A stretch of DNA of 64,000 nt from Arion vulgaris (GCA_020796225.1 CM036761.1:31756928-31820927), one strand, 5' to 3'; positions 52,140-63,254 are shown, numbered from the stretch's first letter. Numbers and translations are program-made. Notes: generated by a model from the letters alone, not told the origin.

Positions 52140-52675
52140 AGATGAATAACTTTATTATTCACCAGCTAGCCCCACTGTTAAGGCACCAAAAATTTTACAG
52201 GCAGCTAAGCAACAGATTATCAACATCATTTTTATACCTACTTTGTGTTACCAGAGCAAACATGGACATTGAGCAAAGCGCAATCACAAAAAATAACTAC
52301 ATGCGAAATGCATTGCCTGCAAAAAGTTATCAACAACACAAGAAAAGACAGAATCACTAACATCAGCATAAGAAAGAAAGTTGGCAAAAAACCGTGCTTG
52401 AATTACATAGAGAAACAAAGAATGAAGTGGTTTGGCCACTTAATAAGAATGCATCCAAACTCTACAGTATACAGAGTCTTCTACAACAGAACATCGGGAA
52501 AGAAGGCAAGAGGAAGACTACGGAAAAGATGGTTAGATGGCATAGCAGAATCCTGTGAAAGAGCAAAGATAACAATCACACAAGCCACAAGAACAGCGCA
52601 AGATAAAAACAGAAAACCACAACACTGGGCAACAACCCGGTAGCAGTGTGACGACAAAAGAAGAAGAAGAAGAAT
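52140..52675 (+). pseudogene. LINE-G C-terminus with (GAA)n tail, intron 6
   Basis: Reads KITTCEMHCLQKVINNTRKD, RITNISIRKKVGKKPCLNYI, MKWFGHLIRM, RGRLRKRWLDGIAE and RTAQDKNRKPQHW, then a stop and AGAAGAAGAAGAAG. The last 130 codons are open. This is the reference copy for the split one at 8.2-9.1 kb. Confidence 0.87.
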
Positions 52676-52794
52676 AACTTTAAGATTTAACAGGAAAATC
52701 TCTTGTAAGAAAGATTGTAAGAATTTCTTCTTATTGATTCATTTGAAAGTTTTGTTTTAATCTGTATGTATATAGGTTTCTAGAATCAATAGTT

Positions 52795-53045
52795 TTTCTT
52801 CTTCTTCGAACGCTCCATATAGACCACTTGTTAACCACTCTTTGTCATTTGTATGTGATCTGAGCCTAAGAGCGATTGTACATTGTGCCAGTTATGCGCC
52901 TACAAGTAGGCCAGCACATCCCGATTTCTGCGACACTTTTTATTTACTAGTGTAGCTTCCCTAGGCCTCTATCTCAGTCACGTCTTACAGCCTTGTAGGT
53001 TGCAGTGTTACTACTCTTAGCCCTCCTCGTGAGTCAACACACGGG
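52795..53045 (-). mobile_element. SINE-C copy, intron 6
   Basis: Reversed GAA tail at 52798, 'tatgtgatctgagcctaag', 'gcctacaagtaggccagc' and 'ccttgtaggttgcagtg'. Confidence 0.9.
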
Positions 53046-53094
53046 CACTCAATAGTTTGAGTAATTTCTGTATGTATTAATGTTTGTATACATA

Positions 53095-53345
53095 TTAGTG
53101 TGGGCATCTGTGGTTTAGTGGTAGTGAGCTCGGTCACAACCCAAGAGTACCTGGTTCAAACTCTGCAGTGGCCAGTTTTGAAGCAAATTAGTGCTCATGA
53201 ATTTTTAAGAAGAATAAAAATAGACCTCCCCATTCAGAAAGCAATGAAAAACTATTCAACGCATAAGTGGTGCCTAGAAAATCGTCTCATTTACTGTGGT
53301 TTATGGTGATGTCCTGTAAAGGATTAGCCACAATTTTCATTTTCA
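53095..53345 (+). mobile_element. SINE-E copy, intron 6
   Basis: tRNA-Gly-like head (TGTGGTTTAGTGGTAGTGAG) with B-box-like TGGTTCAAACTC. The body has 'aagtggtgcctagaaaatcg' and the 3' 'gtcctgtaaaggatt'. It ends about 55 bp before exon 7. Confidence 0.85.
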
Positions 53346-53400
53346 AACATATTAGTTTGTATAACTTTTCTATGTATTCATGTATTTTATGTGTTTGTAG

Positions 53401-53621
53401 GAATACTCTCCTGAACTACAGTCCATCTCAAAGCGAGGGAAGTCCAATTTGAACACTGGAGATGGTGGCATTGTGTTTACAGGCATTAAACATTCCAGGG
53501 AGGACAGCATGGGCAGCTATACCAACGACTCTTCCACCGGACAGTATCAGCAGCCTCAAGTTTATCGTTCACAACAATCTTCCAACTCCATTGCAGCTGC
53601 ATCTAGTGGTGATATTGACAG
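53401..53621 (+). CDS. PACSIN: PACSIN/syndapin exon 7 (residues 299-371, linker)
   Basis: The acceptor GTTTGTAG ends at 53400 and the donor GACAG/GTAAGC starts at 53622. It reads EYSPELQSISKRGKSNLNTG, then GGIVFTGIKHSREDS and a long Ser/Gln/Asn-rich stretch to SSGDID. The first residues end the F-BAR domain. 'DGGIVFTGIK' matches the DGVTLTGI block after the F-BAR domain in vertebrate PACSINs. The rest is a disordered, phosphorylatable-looking linker. It ends after two bases of a Ser codon. Confidence 0.93.
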
Positions 53622-53724
53622 GTAAGCTATTTTTAGAGTATGTATTTTTCCTTATATTTTCTTCTTGTTGTGACCGATTTGTTAAAGTTCTACAAGTACA
53701 TACTGTCTAAACGTGTCATACATT

Positions 53725-54195
53725 AATACTTACTTACTTATTCCTCTCCGCTCCTCATGGGGCATAGGGCCTCAACAGTTGTTTGCCGCTCTTATCTGTC
53801 TAGCTGGTTTCTTTATGGTCTCTCAGGATAGTCGAGCACTCTTCAGTTCCTCAAGAAGACTTCATTTCCAGGTCTGTTTAGGGCGTCCTCTTTTTCGTTT
53901 TCCTTGCAGGTCCCACTCAAGTGCTTGTCTAGTGACACTCGATTGTGTCTTCCGAAGGGTTTGCCCAGTCCATCACCATTTTCTCCTCTTGACCTGGGTC
54001 ATCATGGGTTCCTGTCCTGCTCTTTTCTACAGATCTGTGTTTGCCACTCTATCATACCATCTCAGTCTGAGAATCTGCCGAAGACATCTGTTGACAAAGG
54101 TTTGAATCTTATTTGTATTTAACTTGGTGACTCGCCACATTTCTGAGCCATACAGCAACACAGATTTCACATTTGAGCTGAATATCTTTAGCTTG
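53725..54195 (-). pseudogene. LINE-W C-terminal fragment, intron 7
   Basis: The minus strand starts with a VKSVLLYGSEMWRVTKY-like block near 54150 and runs to an (AAGT)n tail at 53725. Several frameshifts. Same family as 13.4 and 36.7 kb. Confidence 0.78.
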
Positions 54196-54414
54196 TCTTA
54201 CATTAATACCACTGGTAAACTATTTATCTCCAAATAAGTAATGTACAGTACTACCCCTTGTTAACACTACCACGATCAGAAATAACTATATGAAATGTAA
54301 GGCAGTCCAGAACTTGTTCTTAGTGTTATTACTAAGAAATGAAGATAGAGCAGCCACTGAATTGCTGTGATAAAAATTCAACTTTGTATATCAATCTTCA
54401 AGTCTTAAGAATAG

Positions 54415-54655
54415 ATTCCTTCTTCGAATGCTCCATATCGACCACTTGTTAACCACTCTTTGTATGTGCTTCAAACCTAAAGCGATTGTACGTTGTGCCA
54501 GTTATGTGCCTACAAGTAGGCCAGGACATCCGATTTCTGTGACGCTTTTTATTTACTAGGGTAACTTCCCTAGGCCTCTATCCCAGTCGCCTCTTACGCC
54601 TTGTGGGTTGCAGTGCTACTATTCTTTGCTTTCCTTGCGGGCACCGGAAACACAC
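54415..54655 (-). mobile_element. SINE-C copy, intron 7
   Basis: 'gctccatatcgaccacttgt', 'gtgcctacaagtaggcca' and 'cagtcgcctcttacgcct' blocks. Confidence 0.9.
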
Positions 54656-55324
54656 AGGCGAGAATGGATGTGGAGAAAGCTATTTATTTCATGAAGACTT
54701 TATTTTTGTTGTTCATTCAAACCTTGTTATTGTTGCTGGATATATTTTGTGTCAACAATGGAACTATTTATGTTTTATTTGCTTTGTTGTAAGATTTTAT
54801 GTGGCAGATTTTGCAAGCCCTGTCCCAAGAGAGTTCATATGTTATTGGGCTTTCCAACCTGCTTTGTAAGTCTTGCCTGACTTTTCTTGTGCATCAGATA
54901 ATAATAGAATCTTTCCTATATCAATGAATTATTATGAATGACAAATATCTCATCTCTAAATTCCAGCACATCTCCTCATTGAATTATCCTGGATGAAAGA
55001 CATTCATATCTCTTATGATGTAATGGAATGATTATCAGACTGCACTCCTCCCTAACCGTAACCTTGCATTTCATATGTAACCGTTATCGACAATTTTCTC
55101 AATATTTATACTATATTCTCCTTGAATTGCATGCAGCAGTAAACAGTCCCAGTGATCTCATGGTGCGTAACCAGTAATTTTCTTGTGATCCAGGATGATT
55201 CCTGAATTATCTCAAAAATATTTTTATTGAATAATTCTATGTTTTATATTGATTTTCATAACTTTTGAATACCTACATTTTTCGTTATGTTTATTGATTT
55301 TCAAATGAACTATTTGTATACAAA
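54656..55324. other. intron 7 sequence, unassigned
   Basis: No recognised feature. Confidence 0.45.
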
Positions 55325-55445
55325 GACCGTTCATAAAGCAATGGCAAACTACTGAACGTATAAGTGGTGCCTACAAAATCAACAACTCGCTTATTGTGGT
55401 TGTTGGCTACATCCTGTAAAGGATATGTCATGATTTTCATTTTCA
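55325..55445 (+). mobile_element. SINE-E 3' fragment, intron 7
   Basis: 'caatggcaaactactgaacg' and 'catcctgtaaaggatatg' match the 57.7 kb copy. Head missing. Confidence 0.75.
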
Positions 55446-55599
55446 TACACATTTGTAATACATTAGCTTTACTACCCAGCTTTGTCTGATATTTACATTT
55501 TTTAATATATATCTATAATTTGTATATAATATTTATTTTTTAACAGAAAAAACTGAACATTTATACTTGCAATATTGAAAGAAATAGAAAATAAATTAC

Positions 55600-55930
55600 T
55601 TGGAATATTACTCTGAAGAGAAGTCTTTCAGTCTCAATCTTGGTATAAATGTCAACCAAGTAATGATGCAGTAACTGTCGATAGTTTAGCAACCTGGTCT
55701 CGTTCAATGATACCATCAATCCATAGGTGTAGTATAACATTGCTAACATCATTTTATTGAATATATTTGAAGTTCCTGGCTGAACTTGACGAATAGTGAT
55801 GGTGTATCCATCCTCGTCGTGTAGAAACATCAGAGGATATTGCATGGCATCATACGCAGTCTCACATATATTGTTGATCTCATTGCTACACTTAGTCAAA
55901 ATAATATTGCACTGTTGGATTGCTTTCTTC
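55600..55930 (-). pseudogene. Helitron-like transposase fragment, intron 7
   Basis: The minus strand keeps an open frame reading ETAYDAMQYPLMFLHDEDGY, then LYYTYGLMVSLNETRLLNYR and HHYLVDIYTKIETERLLF. This matches the Helitron N-terminal helicase-like region (the YDALQYPLLFPxGEDGY...YRIMxRxN...RLFxQYLVDxYxKIExERL pattern). Helitrons move by rolling-circle replication with a Rep-helicase. The Rep HUH site and helicase are absent here, the similarity stops after ERLLF, and a SINE-C adjoins the right side. Superfamily assignment is fairly sure; it is a dead fragment. Confidence 0.82.
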
Positions 55931-56170
55931 TTCAGACATTCCATATCGACCATTTATTAAACCACTCTGTGTGATTTGTATGTGATCTGAGCCTAAGAGT
56001 GATTGTGCTAGTTATATGTCTACAAGTAGGCCAGCACATCTGTTGTCTGCGACACTTTTATCTACTAGGTAGCTTCCTAGGCCCTACATCAGTCGCCTCT
56101 TACAACATGCCTTGTGGGTTGCAGTGTTACTATACTTTGCTCCCGCTAGGCCCTGGCAACAATCGGGCAT
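55925..56170 (-). mobile_element. SINE-C copy, intron 7
   Basis: Reversed GAA-type tail at 55925, 'gtgatctgagcctaagagtg', 'ctacaagtaggccagcac' and 'ctcttacaacatgccttg'. Confidence 0.9.
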
Positions 56171-56419
56171 GGATTGTTTTGATAAACAAACATTGAGATT
56201 ACAATTTTTCCCAGCTCACAAATAGTGTTACTAAATTTTTGCATAATTTGTTACGTTCTGCTGCACATTATGTGGACTAGTAATTACTTATTTCAAACAC
56301 GCTATACATTGTATACACTATAAAACTTAATGAGCTCATTACTCAATAAAGAAACATTTTAAAGAGTTAAAAATAGTCACATTGGTAACACATTCCTTCA
56401 TGAATATTCTATCCAATTG
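56171..56419. other. intron 7 sequence, unassigned
   Basis: No recognised feature. Confidence 0.4.
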
Positions 56420-56578
56420 GCTGAAATCGGATGCACATGTCCTAAACGTAGAAGTCTATGCGTTTAGGGGCCTACCAAACCAATGTGCAACGATACACGT
56501 TCTTGGCAAAGATCAAACATATCACAAAGAGTGATTAAAATTGGTCGCAAAGAACGAACGCAAAGAAGAAGAAGATTC
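56420..56578 (+). mobile_element. SINE-B 3' part with GAA tail, intron 7
   Basis: 'ggctgaaatcggatgcacat', 'cgttcttggcaaagatca' and an AAGAAGAAGAAG end; head missing. Confidence 0.85.
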
Positions 56579-56614
56579 TATCCAAATTTGATGATTCCAA
56601 AGTTTGGTATACTG

Positions 56615-56790
56615 AAGTTAAGGGAAGACCAAGAAAAATATGGATAGACCTCTCTACATAAACACAGATATAACACAACAAGGGCGACTCATCTGGCCCT
56701 AGAACACAAATTAAAGCTCCTATCCCTATGCTTAACGGCAAGAGTGGACAGCCGACTACATCTTCCACCTGGGAATAGACAATAGGTATA
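56615..56790 (+). pseudogene. LINE-X 3' end, intron 7
   Basis: 'aagggaagaccaagaaaaat', 'ggcgactcatctggccctag' and 'cttaacggcaagagtggaca' match 14.6 kb reversed and 51.3 kb. Confidence 0.78.
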
Positions 56791-57291
56791 CAGAAGTATT
56801 TATCAGACAAACATACACAGCCACACTCTTGTTCTATGATATAAGATTGTTTGCATTTATGCATTTAAAAAATATCTTTAGGCAAAGATAAATAATATAA
56901 AAATTATGACTACTTTTCAAAGAACACAAAGAAGAAAAGTGTACACTTCTGTCTAAATACTTTTGTCCAGTTTAAGACATAGGTTGAATTCAAATTAATT
57001 TGTGCAATAGAAATTAAACATTCCTCAGAGTTACACCTCTTTTATTTTATATTAATAATATTTCATTAATATTTATTTGTGTACCTTTTTCTTTTTTTTC
57101 TGAGTTTACCAAAAATTGAGCTCGAACTGACTTGAGGTGGAGTAAACAATGTTGTACTTTATTAATTTCCTATGTTATTTCTGTCACTGATGACTAAGAG
57201 TTTAGTTACTTACGGAGCTGCTCAGATGATGTATTTTATATCATTTTTACTGTATGTTGATAATTATTCTACAATATCTGCTGGTAAACAG
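56791..57291. other. intron 7 sequence, unassigned
   Basis: AT-rich up to the exon 8 acceptor. Confidence 0.45.
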
Positions 57292-57450
57292 CTCTGCAAC
57301 CTACGACGAAGCACTGAATCCATTTGATGATGATGATGACGAAGAAGTTAGAGTGGAAGGTGATGGAGAGAGTGATAAAGGAGAGAGTTCCAAAAAAGAA
57401 AGTTTCATCAGACCTGTTAGGACTCCCAGAAATATAGATAAAGTTGGAAA
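57292..57450 (+). CDS. PACSIN: PACSIN/syndapin exon 8 (residues 372-424, NPF linker)
   Basis: The acceptor GTAAACAG ends at 57291. The exon completes a Ser codon, then reads SATYDEALNPFDDDDDEEVR and a highly charged stretch to RPVRTPRNIDKVG. NPF followed by acidic residues (N at about 381) is the EH-domain-binding motif by which PACSINs bind EHD proteins. Only one NPF is seen; vertebrate PACSIN2 has three. The proposed donor is GGAAA/GTAATA at 57451, which is usable but not strong. If it is not used, translation stops at TAA 57452, giving a protein without SH3. Confidence 0.88.
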
Positions 57451-57639
57451 GTAATACATACAGCTTTTGTTCAAGCTTGATTGTTTGCATGTTAATGAGT
57501 GTGTTTTCTTGGTTTGAACAGCAGAGTTCTCATTTGTTCTCTCTTTGACTGCACAGCACAGAGTAAACAAATCTGCAACTTGTGTTTATTCTCTTTTACG
57601 TTGTCGCTGTTTTCTTGTTAAGTTTCTTATTATTATACA

Positions 57640-57840
57640 TTATTGATTTCAAACTCCGCTCTGGCAGTTTGGAAGCAAATTTGTTTCAGTGGAATTTTAT
57701 GAATGGTAAAAATAGACTTCACCGTTCAGAAATCAGTGGCAAACTACTGAACTTATAAGTGGTAACTAGAAAATTGACGACTCGTTTACTGTGGTTGATG
57801 ACAAAGTCCTGTAAAGGATATGCCACAATTTTTCAATTAT
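57640..57840 (+). mobile_element. SINE-E copy, intron 8
   Basis: 'gtggcaaactactgaactta', 'aagtggtaactagaaaat' and 'gtcctgtaaaggatatgcc'. The head is partly preserved. Confidence 0.82.
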
Positions 57841-58719
57841 TAGATTAACTTTGGCTAAGTATTTCTGGTGTTAGATATGTCTAGACAGGGACTGTCCAAC
57901 ACTGGGTCATGTTTAGGCAAAGCTCAGGTTCAATCTTGGACAGGTTTACTATTTTAACTTTAGGGTGGTTCAAGTTCACACTTCAGAAGAGTTCAGATTT
58001 AAATGTGATTAGATTTAAACTTGAATTTTGTTCATATTGTTAGGTGTTTTCATGATAGATTCACATACGTGGGATGCTTAGTAGCATCTGATGAGAATAG
58101 TATCAATAAGAGAATGAACAAGGAATGACTTGTACCAATTTAACAATTAGTGGACCAGGGTAAATTTGTTTTTAGTGTAAAAAATGCCCTTTAGTTTGGC
58201 ATTTGGTCCACAAGGAGTTAAACAACATTTGGAGATCACCTTATTACAAAACACATCATTAACTAATGACATATGAAAGATTTTGTACTTTCAGTGATTT
58301 TGTATTAATCTGAATGCTTGAGAACAACAGTATTAGAAACTGTCATAACTTCCGGATAAATATTGTTTTACTTTAGACTGTTTTAGCAAAACAAAAAGTA
58401 AATGAGGCAAAAACCAATAACTGCTTGCCAGGTGTAACCAGAACAAATTTAGTTATAAAAGGCAAACGCTACAGCTGTATAAGAGTATAATGGTACTAAA
58501 GAGTGAGAAACCATTGCTTGAAAATGTAGTGGACTCTTAAGGAAAGATGAAATAGAGACAGACCAAAGATAATATGGTGGAAAGTAGTGGAGACAGAAAT
58601 GCACATTATGTTTTAGACTTGAGGCACCTTGTAAAGGATGTGCATGGGCAGAACAAACTTATAGATTTTGTAGTTGTACTACATGACACCACATTTAATG
58701 TGACCCACTGATATTTTAG
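57841..58719. other. intron 8 sequence, unassigned
   Basis: No recognised feature. Confidence 0.45.
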
Positions 58720-58783
58720 GATCCGTGGTCACGGAAACAAAGAAGACAAAGAGAATAATGAAAGTGAAGCTGAACTTGCTTAT
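58720..58783 (+). CDS. PACSIN: candidate PACSIN exon 9 (residues 425-446)
   Basis: A TATTTTAG acceptor ends at 58719. Joined to exon 8 it completes a Lys codon and reads IRGHGNKEDKENNESEAELA and Y, then a possible donor GTAACA at 58784 in phase 0. The charged, low-complexity character fits the linker before the SH3 domain. If the exon ran on it would read VTKTGCIC and reach a stop near 58855. There is no recognisable family motif, so this is a prediction only. Confidence 0.42.
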
Positions 58784-59494
58784 GTAACAAAGACTGGTTG
58801 TATATGTAATTATACATTTAAAAAGTTAATTTTCAAATTTGCATCCAGGCATTTTTAAAAATAAGGAAATACACTGGCAGCAATATTCAGATATAATTAA
58901 AATGTTTGAAAATTAATTGTATTGAAATATTTATTTGTGACCTTGCATTGTTGACTTGTTTTGCAATGTTTGAGAATAAATTTAAACTGAAGGGATAAAT
59001 ATAATATTCAGTGCTGACCTGTTGGACAGTTTGGGTCTTGATTGTCAAACCTAACTCGAATGTTTTTGAACATTACTTTTTTGCATTTTTGCCGTTTTCA
59101 TTTAATTTTGTCCTATATTTTGCTGATTGATGTCGATTATTGTATGTTAACATTGTGTGTGCTTCCTGTTGTGTGCTTTTATTTGTTTTACTTTACTCCT
59201 TTCCTAAACATCAGTATGGTGGTGACAATGATGTTGATAATCTCAATGACAGTTTTGTCCATACCTCTGTTACGAAATATCTTCTGAATTCATCTACACT
59301 TTTCACAGATTTCTTTTTTGACACTTTTACTTGTCCTTTTTGCAGTTATTTGATGAATAGTTTTGCAAGACCTTCAGTTTCAGTTTGGAATATCTTCATT
59401 ACACTCCGTACATGTCCATAGGGGCTCTGATATCCTTTACACTTATCTCCAACAGCATCCAATGACTAACCGTACCAGTTCAATGTTGTTGTTG
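58784..59494. other. unassigned, possibly PACSIN intron 9
   Basis: No SH3 (ALYDY-type) sequence is seen. T-rich open frames near 59.0-59.4 kb lack motifs. Confidence 0.4.
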
Positions 59495-59760
59495 AGCCTA
59501 CTTTTCTTCTTCTTTGTGTTCTTTCTTCGACCAATTTTAATCACTCTTTGTGATATGTTTGATCTTTGCCAAGAACATGTATACTTTGCACATTGTTTAG
59601 GAAAGGTTAGGCCCCTAAACGCATAGACTTCTACACGTTTAGGACATGTGCATTCGATTTCAGCCAAACCTCCTTAGTCACCTCTTACGACATGCATGGC
59701 AGGTAACATGGTTCCATTCTTTACACTCCAAATTTGGACCCCGGTAACCACTCGGGCGAT
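59495..59760 (-). mobile_element. SINE-B copy
   Basis: 'tttgccaagaacatgtatac', 'ttacgacatgcatggcagg' and the head 'ccccggtaaccactcgggcg'. A GAA-type tail lies at the left. Confidence 0.9.
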
Positions 59761-60309
59761 GAGTCTAGTCATGTACATGTTGTGCTGTTCTTTGCTGGTC
59801 ACTTCAATCATCACTCCGAAAAATGCCTGAAGTTCTGTTGATGGTTCCGTACCACTGCATTTTTGTGTGCATTTTTACTGCTTTTGAATCACTACATTTT
59901 TTACTGCTTTTGAATTAACATTAGCTGTTCATATGGTCCACATTTTTCAATACTGAATTCATGGACTCCTTGCTTTGTGTGACAGTCTGTTTATGAAATA
60001 TTTGTTTCCCTTTGAAAGAATCTCATTTCCATTGCTCTTGACTTCTTTCTTGTCACTGTCCAAGTCACAAGTGTATATGTAAAAATGAATGTGATCAATT
60101 CTTTGAACAGTGTGATCTACTATATACAGTTTACAAAGATATTCAAAGTATTATGAATAAATGTTTGTCGATACAGCAGAAATATGATTCCTGGGGCTAT
60201 GAACAGCACAAACTTGATCACCCCTGAATTTGTAGTTTTCAACGTTACCCCACAGAGAATTGGAGTCTTCAGCTCAACTTGCCTTTACTTCAACCCTACC
60301 AGGTGTTGG
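59761..60309. other. unassigned
   Basis: An open stretch after an acceptor-like CGATACAG near 60180 (reading NMIPGAMNSTNLITPEFVVF) has no recognisable family. Confidence 0.4.
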
Positions 60310-60455
60310 TGGTTTAATCTCAACCCATTGAGTCTTCAATCTTTATTTCAACCACATTGAAAGTCTGATATTTCATCTCAAACACATCGATGGTCAGAAT
60401 ATTTATCTCAACACATCAAGGTTCTGAATCTCCATCTCAACCCATTGAAGCATTT
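60310..60455. repeat. degenerate tandem repeat, unit about 33 bp
   Basis: Four diverged 'atctcaacccattga' units. Confidence 0.6.
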
Positions 60456-60739
60456 GGGAAGCATTCTGTGTATGAATAAGAAATAATAGATCAGCCATCC
60501 AACATTAGATTGAGAAAAATAAGTGAATTGGAAGCATCTCTGAAGTCGGAGTAAATCTCACCTGAATGGTGAGGGACACTGATGATAAGGAAAGCAAGTC
60601 TTTACACAAAAAATCAAGTCAAAGATGCCACATTGGATGCCATGTCTATGCCTGAATTCATAGTGGAGACAAAAAAATTGCTCACTCCAATCCACTTGTC
60701 TTGCATCACGAAACTAATTAACAATATTACATATATGCA
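60456..60739. other. unassigned
   Basis: May be an upstream extension of the LINE-D fragment, but without clear motifs. Confidence 0.4.
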
Positions 60740-60957
60740 AAAGGTGGACCTCAGAGATAACAGAGGTGACGAAAGACACTTTATGAAGCACAAACAAAAG
60801 CCTGCCCTAGAAATCTCTTCTTACCCTGGAACTGTGAGGCAAATCAGGATTGGAGAACAGAAAGAAAGACAAGGTGCATAGAGAGGCTAGCATCAGGTGT
60901 CTCTTTTTCGACCTGACACTGAAAAGCAAAACAGGATTAGATAGATAGATAGATAGA
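60740..60957 (+). mobile_element. LINE-D 3' end with (TAGA)n tail
   Basis: 'ctcagagataacagaggtga', 'cactttatgaagcacaaac' and 'gtgaggcaaatcaggattgg', then a second partial 3' end ('gaaaagcaaaacaggatta') and (TAGA)5 at 60938-60957. Confidence 0.75.
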
Positions 60958-61249
60958 CATATATGCATGCTTGCAACACTATGTATTTTTCATTCCATTT
61001 TTGTCATAATGGAATTCTAGAACTCAAATATGACATGAAGGTTTGAAGTTGTCTCACACCAATCAGCTTTTTTTGTTTTTGTATGCTTGATTAAGTGCAT
61101 GAATTTGTTGTATTCATTGATGTTCAAGCACTTTGTCACAGTACTATGTGTTTCCTATGTTTGTCATCAATTTAACTTTTACAATAACAAGCAAAGAACC
61201 CATTTGAATACCAACATGTATATTGGGGAATACAGCTTAGTTTAGTTGT
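60958..61249. other. unassigned
   Basis: AT-rich; no recognised feature. Confidence 0.4.
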
Positions 61250-61320
61250 GGGATCATCATCACTGCACGTTGAAGCAATTAGTCCATAAGTGCTCCAATC
61301 TCCTCAGTATGTTTCTCAGT
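61250..61320 (-). mobile_element. SINE-F scrap
   Basis: 'gggatcatcatcactgcac' and 'ccataagtgctccaatctcc' weakly match the SINE-F end. Confidence 0.4.
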
Positions 61321-61889
61321 GTGTGGCAACTAGAGAAACAGGTTCTTTGTTGGTTTACTATTCTTCTTTGGCTACCATTATAGTGTTCTTTTCTAGCTAC
61401 ACCACATTTATCTTGGTATTCTTGCAGTCTGGTTAGGGTTGTAGATTCACCACTATTATTTGAATAGAGAATATAGTGTTAGGCCTGTACTTGTCTTTAA
61501 CCAATGACACATGATGGGTCATCATCATTATGCTAGCCGCTATTACTTTCCAGCGCTTCTGAGATATCCAATAGAGGTAAAATTGTTCTGAGAGTCAGAC
61601 AGTGTGAACACATCTCTATCCAACTTGAAACTTTATTCTGGGACCACTCACCTGTAAAGCAAGTGCACTAGCCACTGCACTAATGCAGTCCTCATTGTAT
61701 ATATATATATATATGCCATTTCTATCTTCACAGTCGGCGCAGACTTGTAATTTATGTTGCAGATGGGCCACAAGCTTTGGTTTTGGATGCACCCTTCCTG
61801 CACTAGTGGGGACCTAATGGGGGCGCAACATTCTAACCATATTTTGGCAAAGACTGTTAATATATATCACAATTTATTTATTTTATTTT
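61321..61889. other. unassigned; short TA run and LINE-Z scrap at 61700-61750
   Basis: 'gccatttctatcttcacag' near 61714 resembles the LINE-Z edge beside a (TA)n, as at 15.7 kb. Nothing else recognised. Confidence 0.4.
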
Positions 61890-62095
61890 TTTCTGATCCA
61901 GAAGCCCTTGAGCTTTCGACTCTTCGGCTTGGTGCCATGGACATCATAACCCTTCGGTTCAGTGCCACGACCACCGTAACCCTTCTGTTCGGTGCCGCGA
62001 CCACCGTAAATTTGGAGAACCTGTGACTTTTCTGCCAGTCCGCAGAATTGAACCCGCACTCACAGAGGACTTGTCACCTGTCGTCCAAATATAGT
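61890..62095 (-). mobile_element. SINE-A copy with three body modules
   Basis: Reversed SINE-A in which the 'cggttcagtgccacgaccac' module occurs three times rather than twice. B-box region GGGTTCAATTC on the minus strand. The head is truncated after 'acctgtcgtcc'. Confidence 0.87.
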
Positions 62096-62181
62096 AACAT
62101 CGTCAAATAGCTTGCCCTGAGCAGAAGTTTACCACCTTAACAGTTCTGTGAAATGTGTATCTCATGGACCAAATATCCCGC

Positions 62182-62395
62182 TTATGCAGCAGTCATGCTC
62201 AAATCATCAATTATATCCTGAATCCATCTTATCTGTGGTCTTCCTCTTCTCCTCCTCTTTACCGGGATGCATTCTTTGAGTTCTTTCTGGATAGATCTAT
62301 TTGTTCTCTTTTCTGCCCATGATATACAGAAGATTATTCTGTAACACTTATATTTAAAAGCCATATAGTACATGCAGCTATATTTGGATGTGGGA
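62182..62395 (-). pseudogene. LINE-U C-terminal fragment
   Basis: The minus strand reads FKYKCYRIIFCISWAEKRTN, QKELKECIPVKRRRRGRPQI and WIQDIIDDLSM, related to 38.9-39.2 kb. About 70 residues remain, with a stop directly after. Confidence 0.82.
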
Positions 62396-62504
62396 GGGGG
62401 GGAAGGAGAGAGAATGATATAATTGACAAGATGAGAAATGTACACTGTTACTTGTGTTTCTGATTTCTCTTTCTCGGCGATCGTTTTTATGGTCATTTTG
62501 ATCA

Positions 62505-62820
62505 TTCTTATTGTGATATATAAACAGCCTTTGCCAAGAACGTTTTTTACATCACATCATTTCCGCGCCATTTGGAGCTCTGGTGCTTATCCTTCACCGA
62601 TGTGTCCGGTTTTAGCCAGCGTTTACTAGGTTTGCTCTCCTTCAGCCTTTGGCTGACCCCAGCCTACCTACAAGGCAGCAGGTTGCTATTTTCTTTTAGG
62701 GTAGCGACCCTTACCTGTCTTTTTTTTAGACTACTTGGTTTGTCTACTGTCCAGTTTTGTGTATGGTTTGCTCCGCTTGCCTTTGATTGTCCCCAATCTA
62801 ACTACAAGGTAGTAGTAGCT
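62505..62820 (-). repeat. dispersed repeat G, second full copy
   Basis: Colinear with 4870-5215 over about 310 bp with scattered changes. Confidence 0.78.
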
Positions 62821-63254
62821 TCTGATCTAAATCAGTTAACTGAAAAGTCTAGCAATAATTTACTGAAGCAAAGACTTACTAAGTGTTTGTTGTTGGGTTT
62901 TTTTTTCTCCAAAGTTAATTGCATGAGAATGTTGTACATATTTCCTGTGCATTTCTTATCATGTACTATGATGTATTTTCCATAATGTTAGATTGTATTT
63001 AGTTACTTTACTTGATATAAGATAACAATATAAGGAATGCCATATGAGGACATAGTAAGGTACTTCTTCTACGTGCATTTAAATAAATCAGCCATAATTT
63101 TTTCAAATAAAACAGTGGCTTGTTGAGAAGTTCATAGAACTTGGTGCAGAATGATTTTGGAAATATCCATGTAAACCTTCTCTGTGTATGATTATGGAAA
63201 AGAACTTCCTTAAAGACCTCACTCAGCAGAACAGGCCAGGTCATTATATCTCAT
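62821..63254. other. unassigned
   Basis: AT-rich; no recognised feature. Confidence 0.45.

Noticed and set aside
57254..57291. ATG at 57254 as the start of a 66-residue protein
   Set aside because: The sequence before 57292 is intronic (acceptor AACAG at 57291) and the frame joins exon 7 with matching phase.
59040..59440. Minus-strand reading with CTECNEDI and SVDEFRRYF as a transposon or PHD-finger fragment
   Set aside because: Several stops, no full cysteine pattern, and no second copy in the window.
60180..60370. Additional PACSIN exon reading NMIPGAMNSTNL onward
   Set aside because: No resemblance to SH3 or linker sequence, and the phase cannot be tied to an upstream donor.
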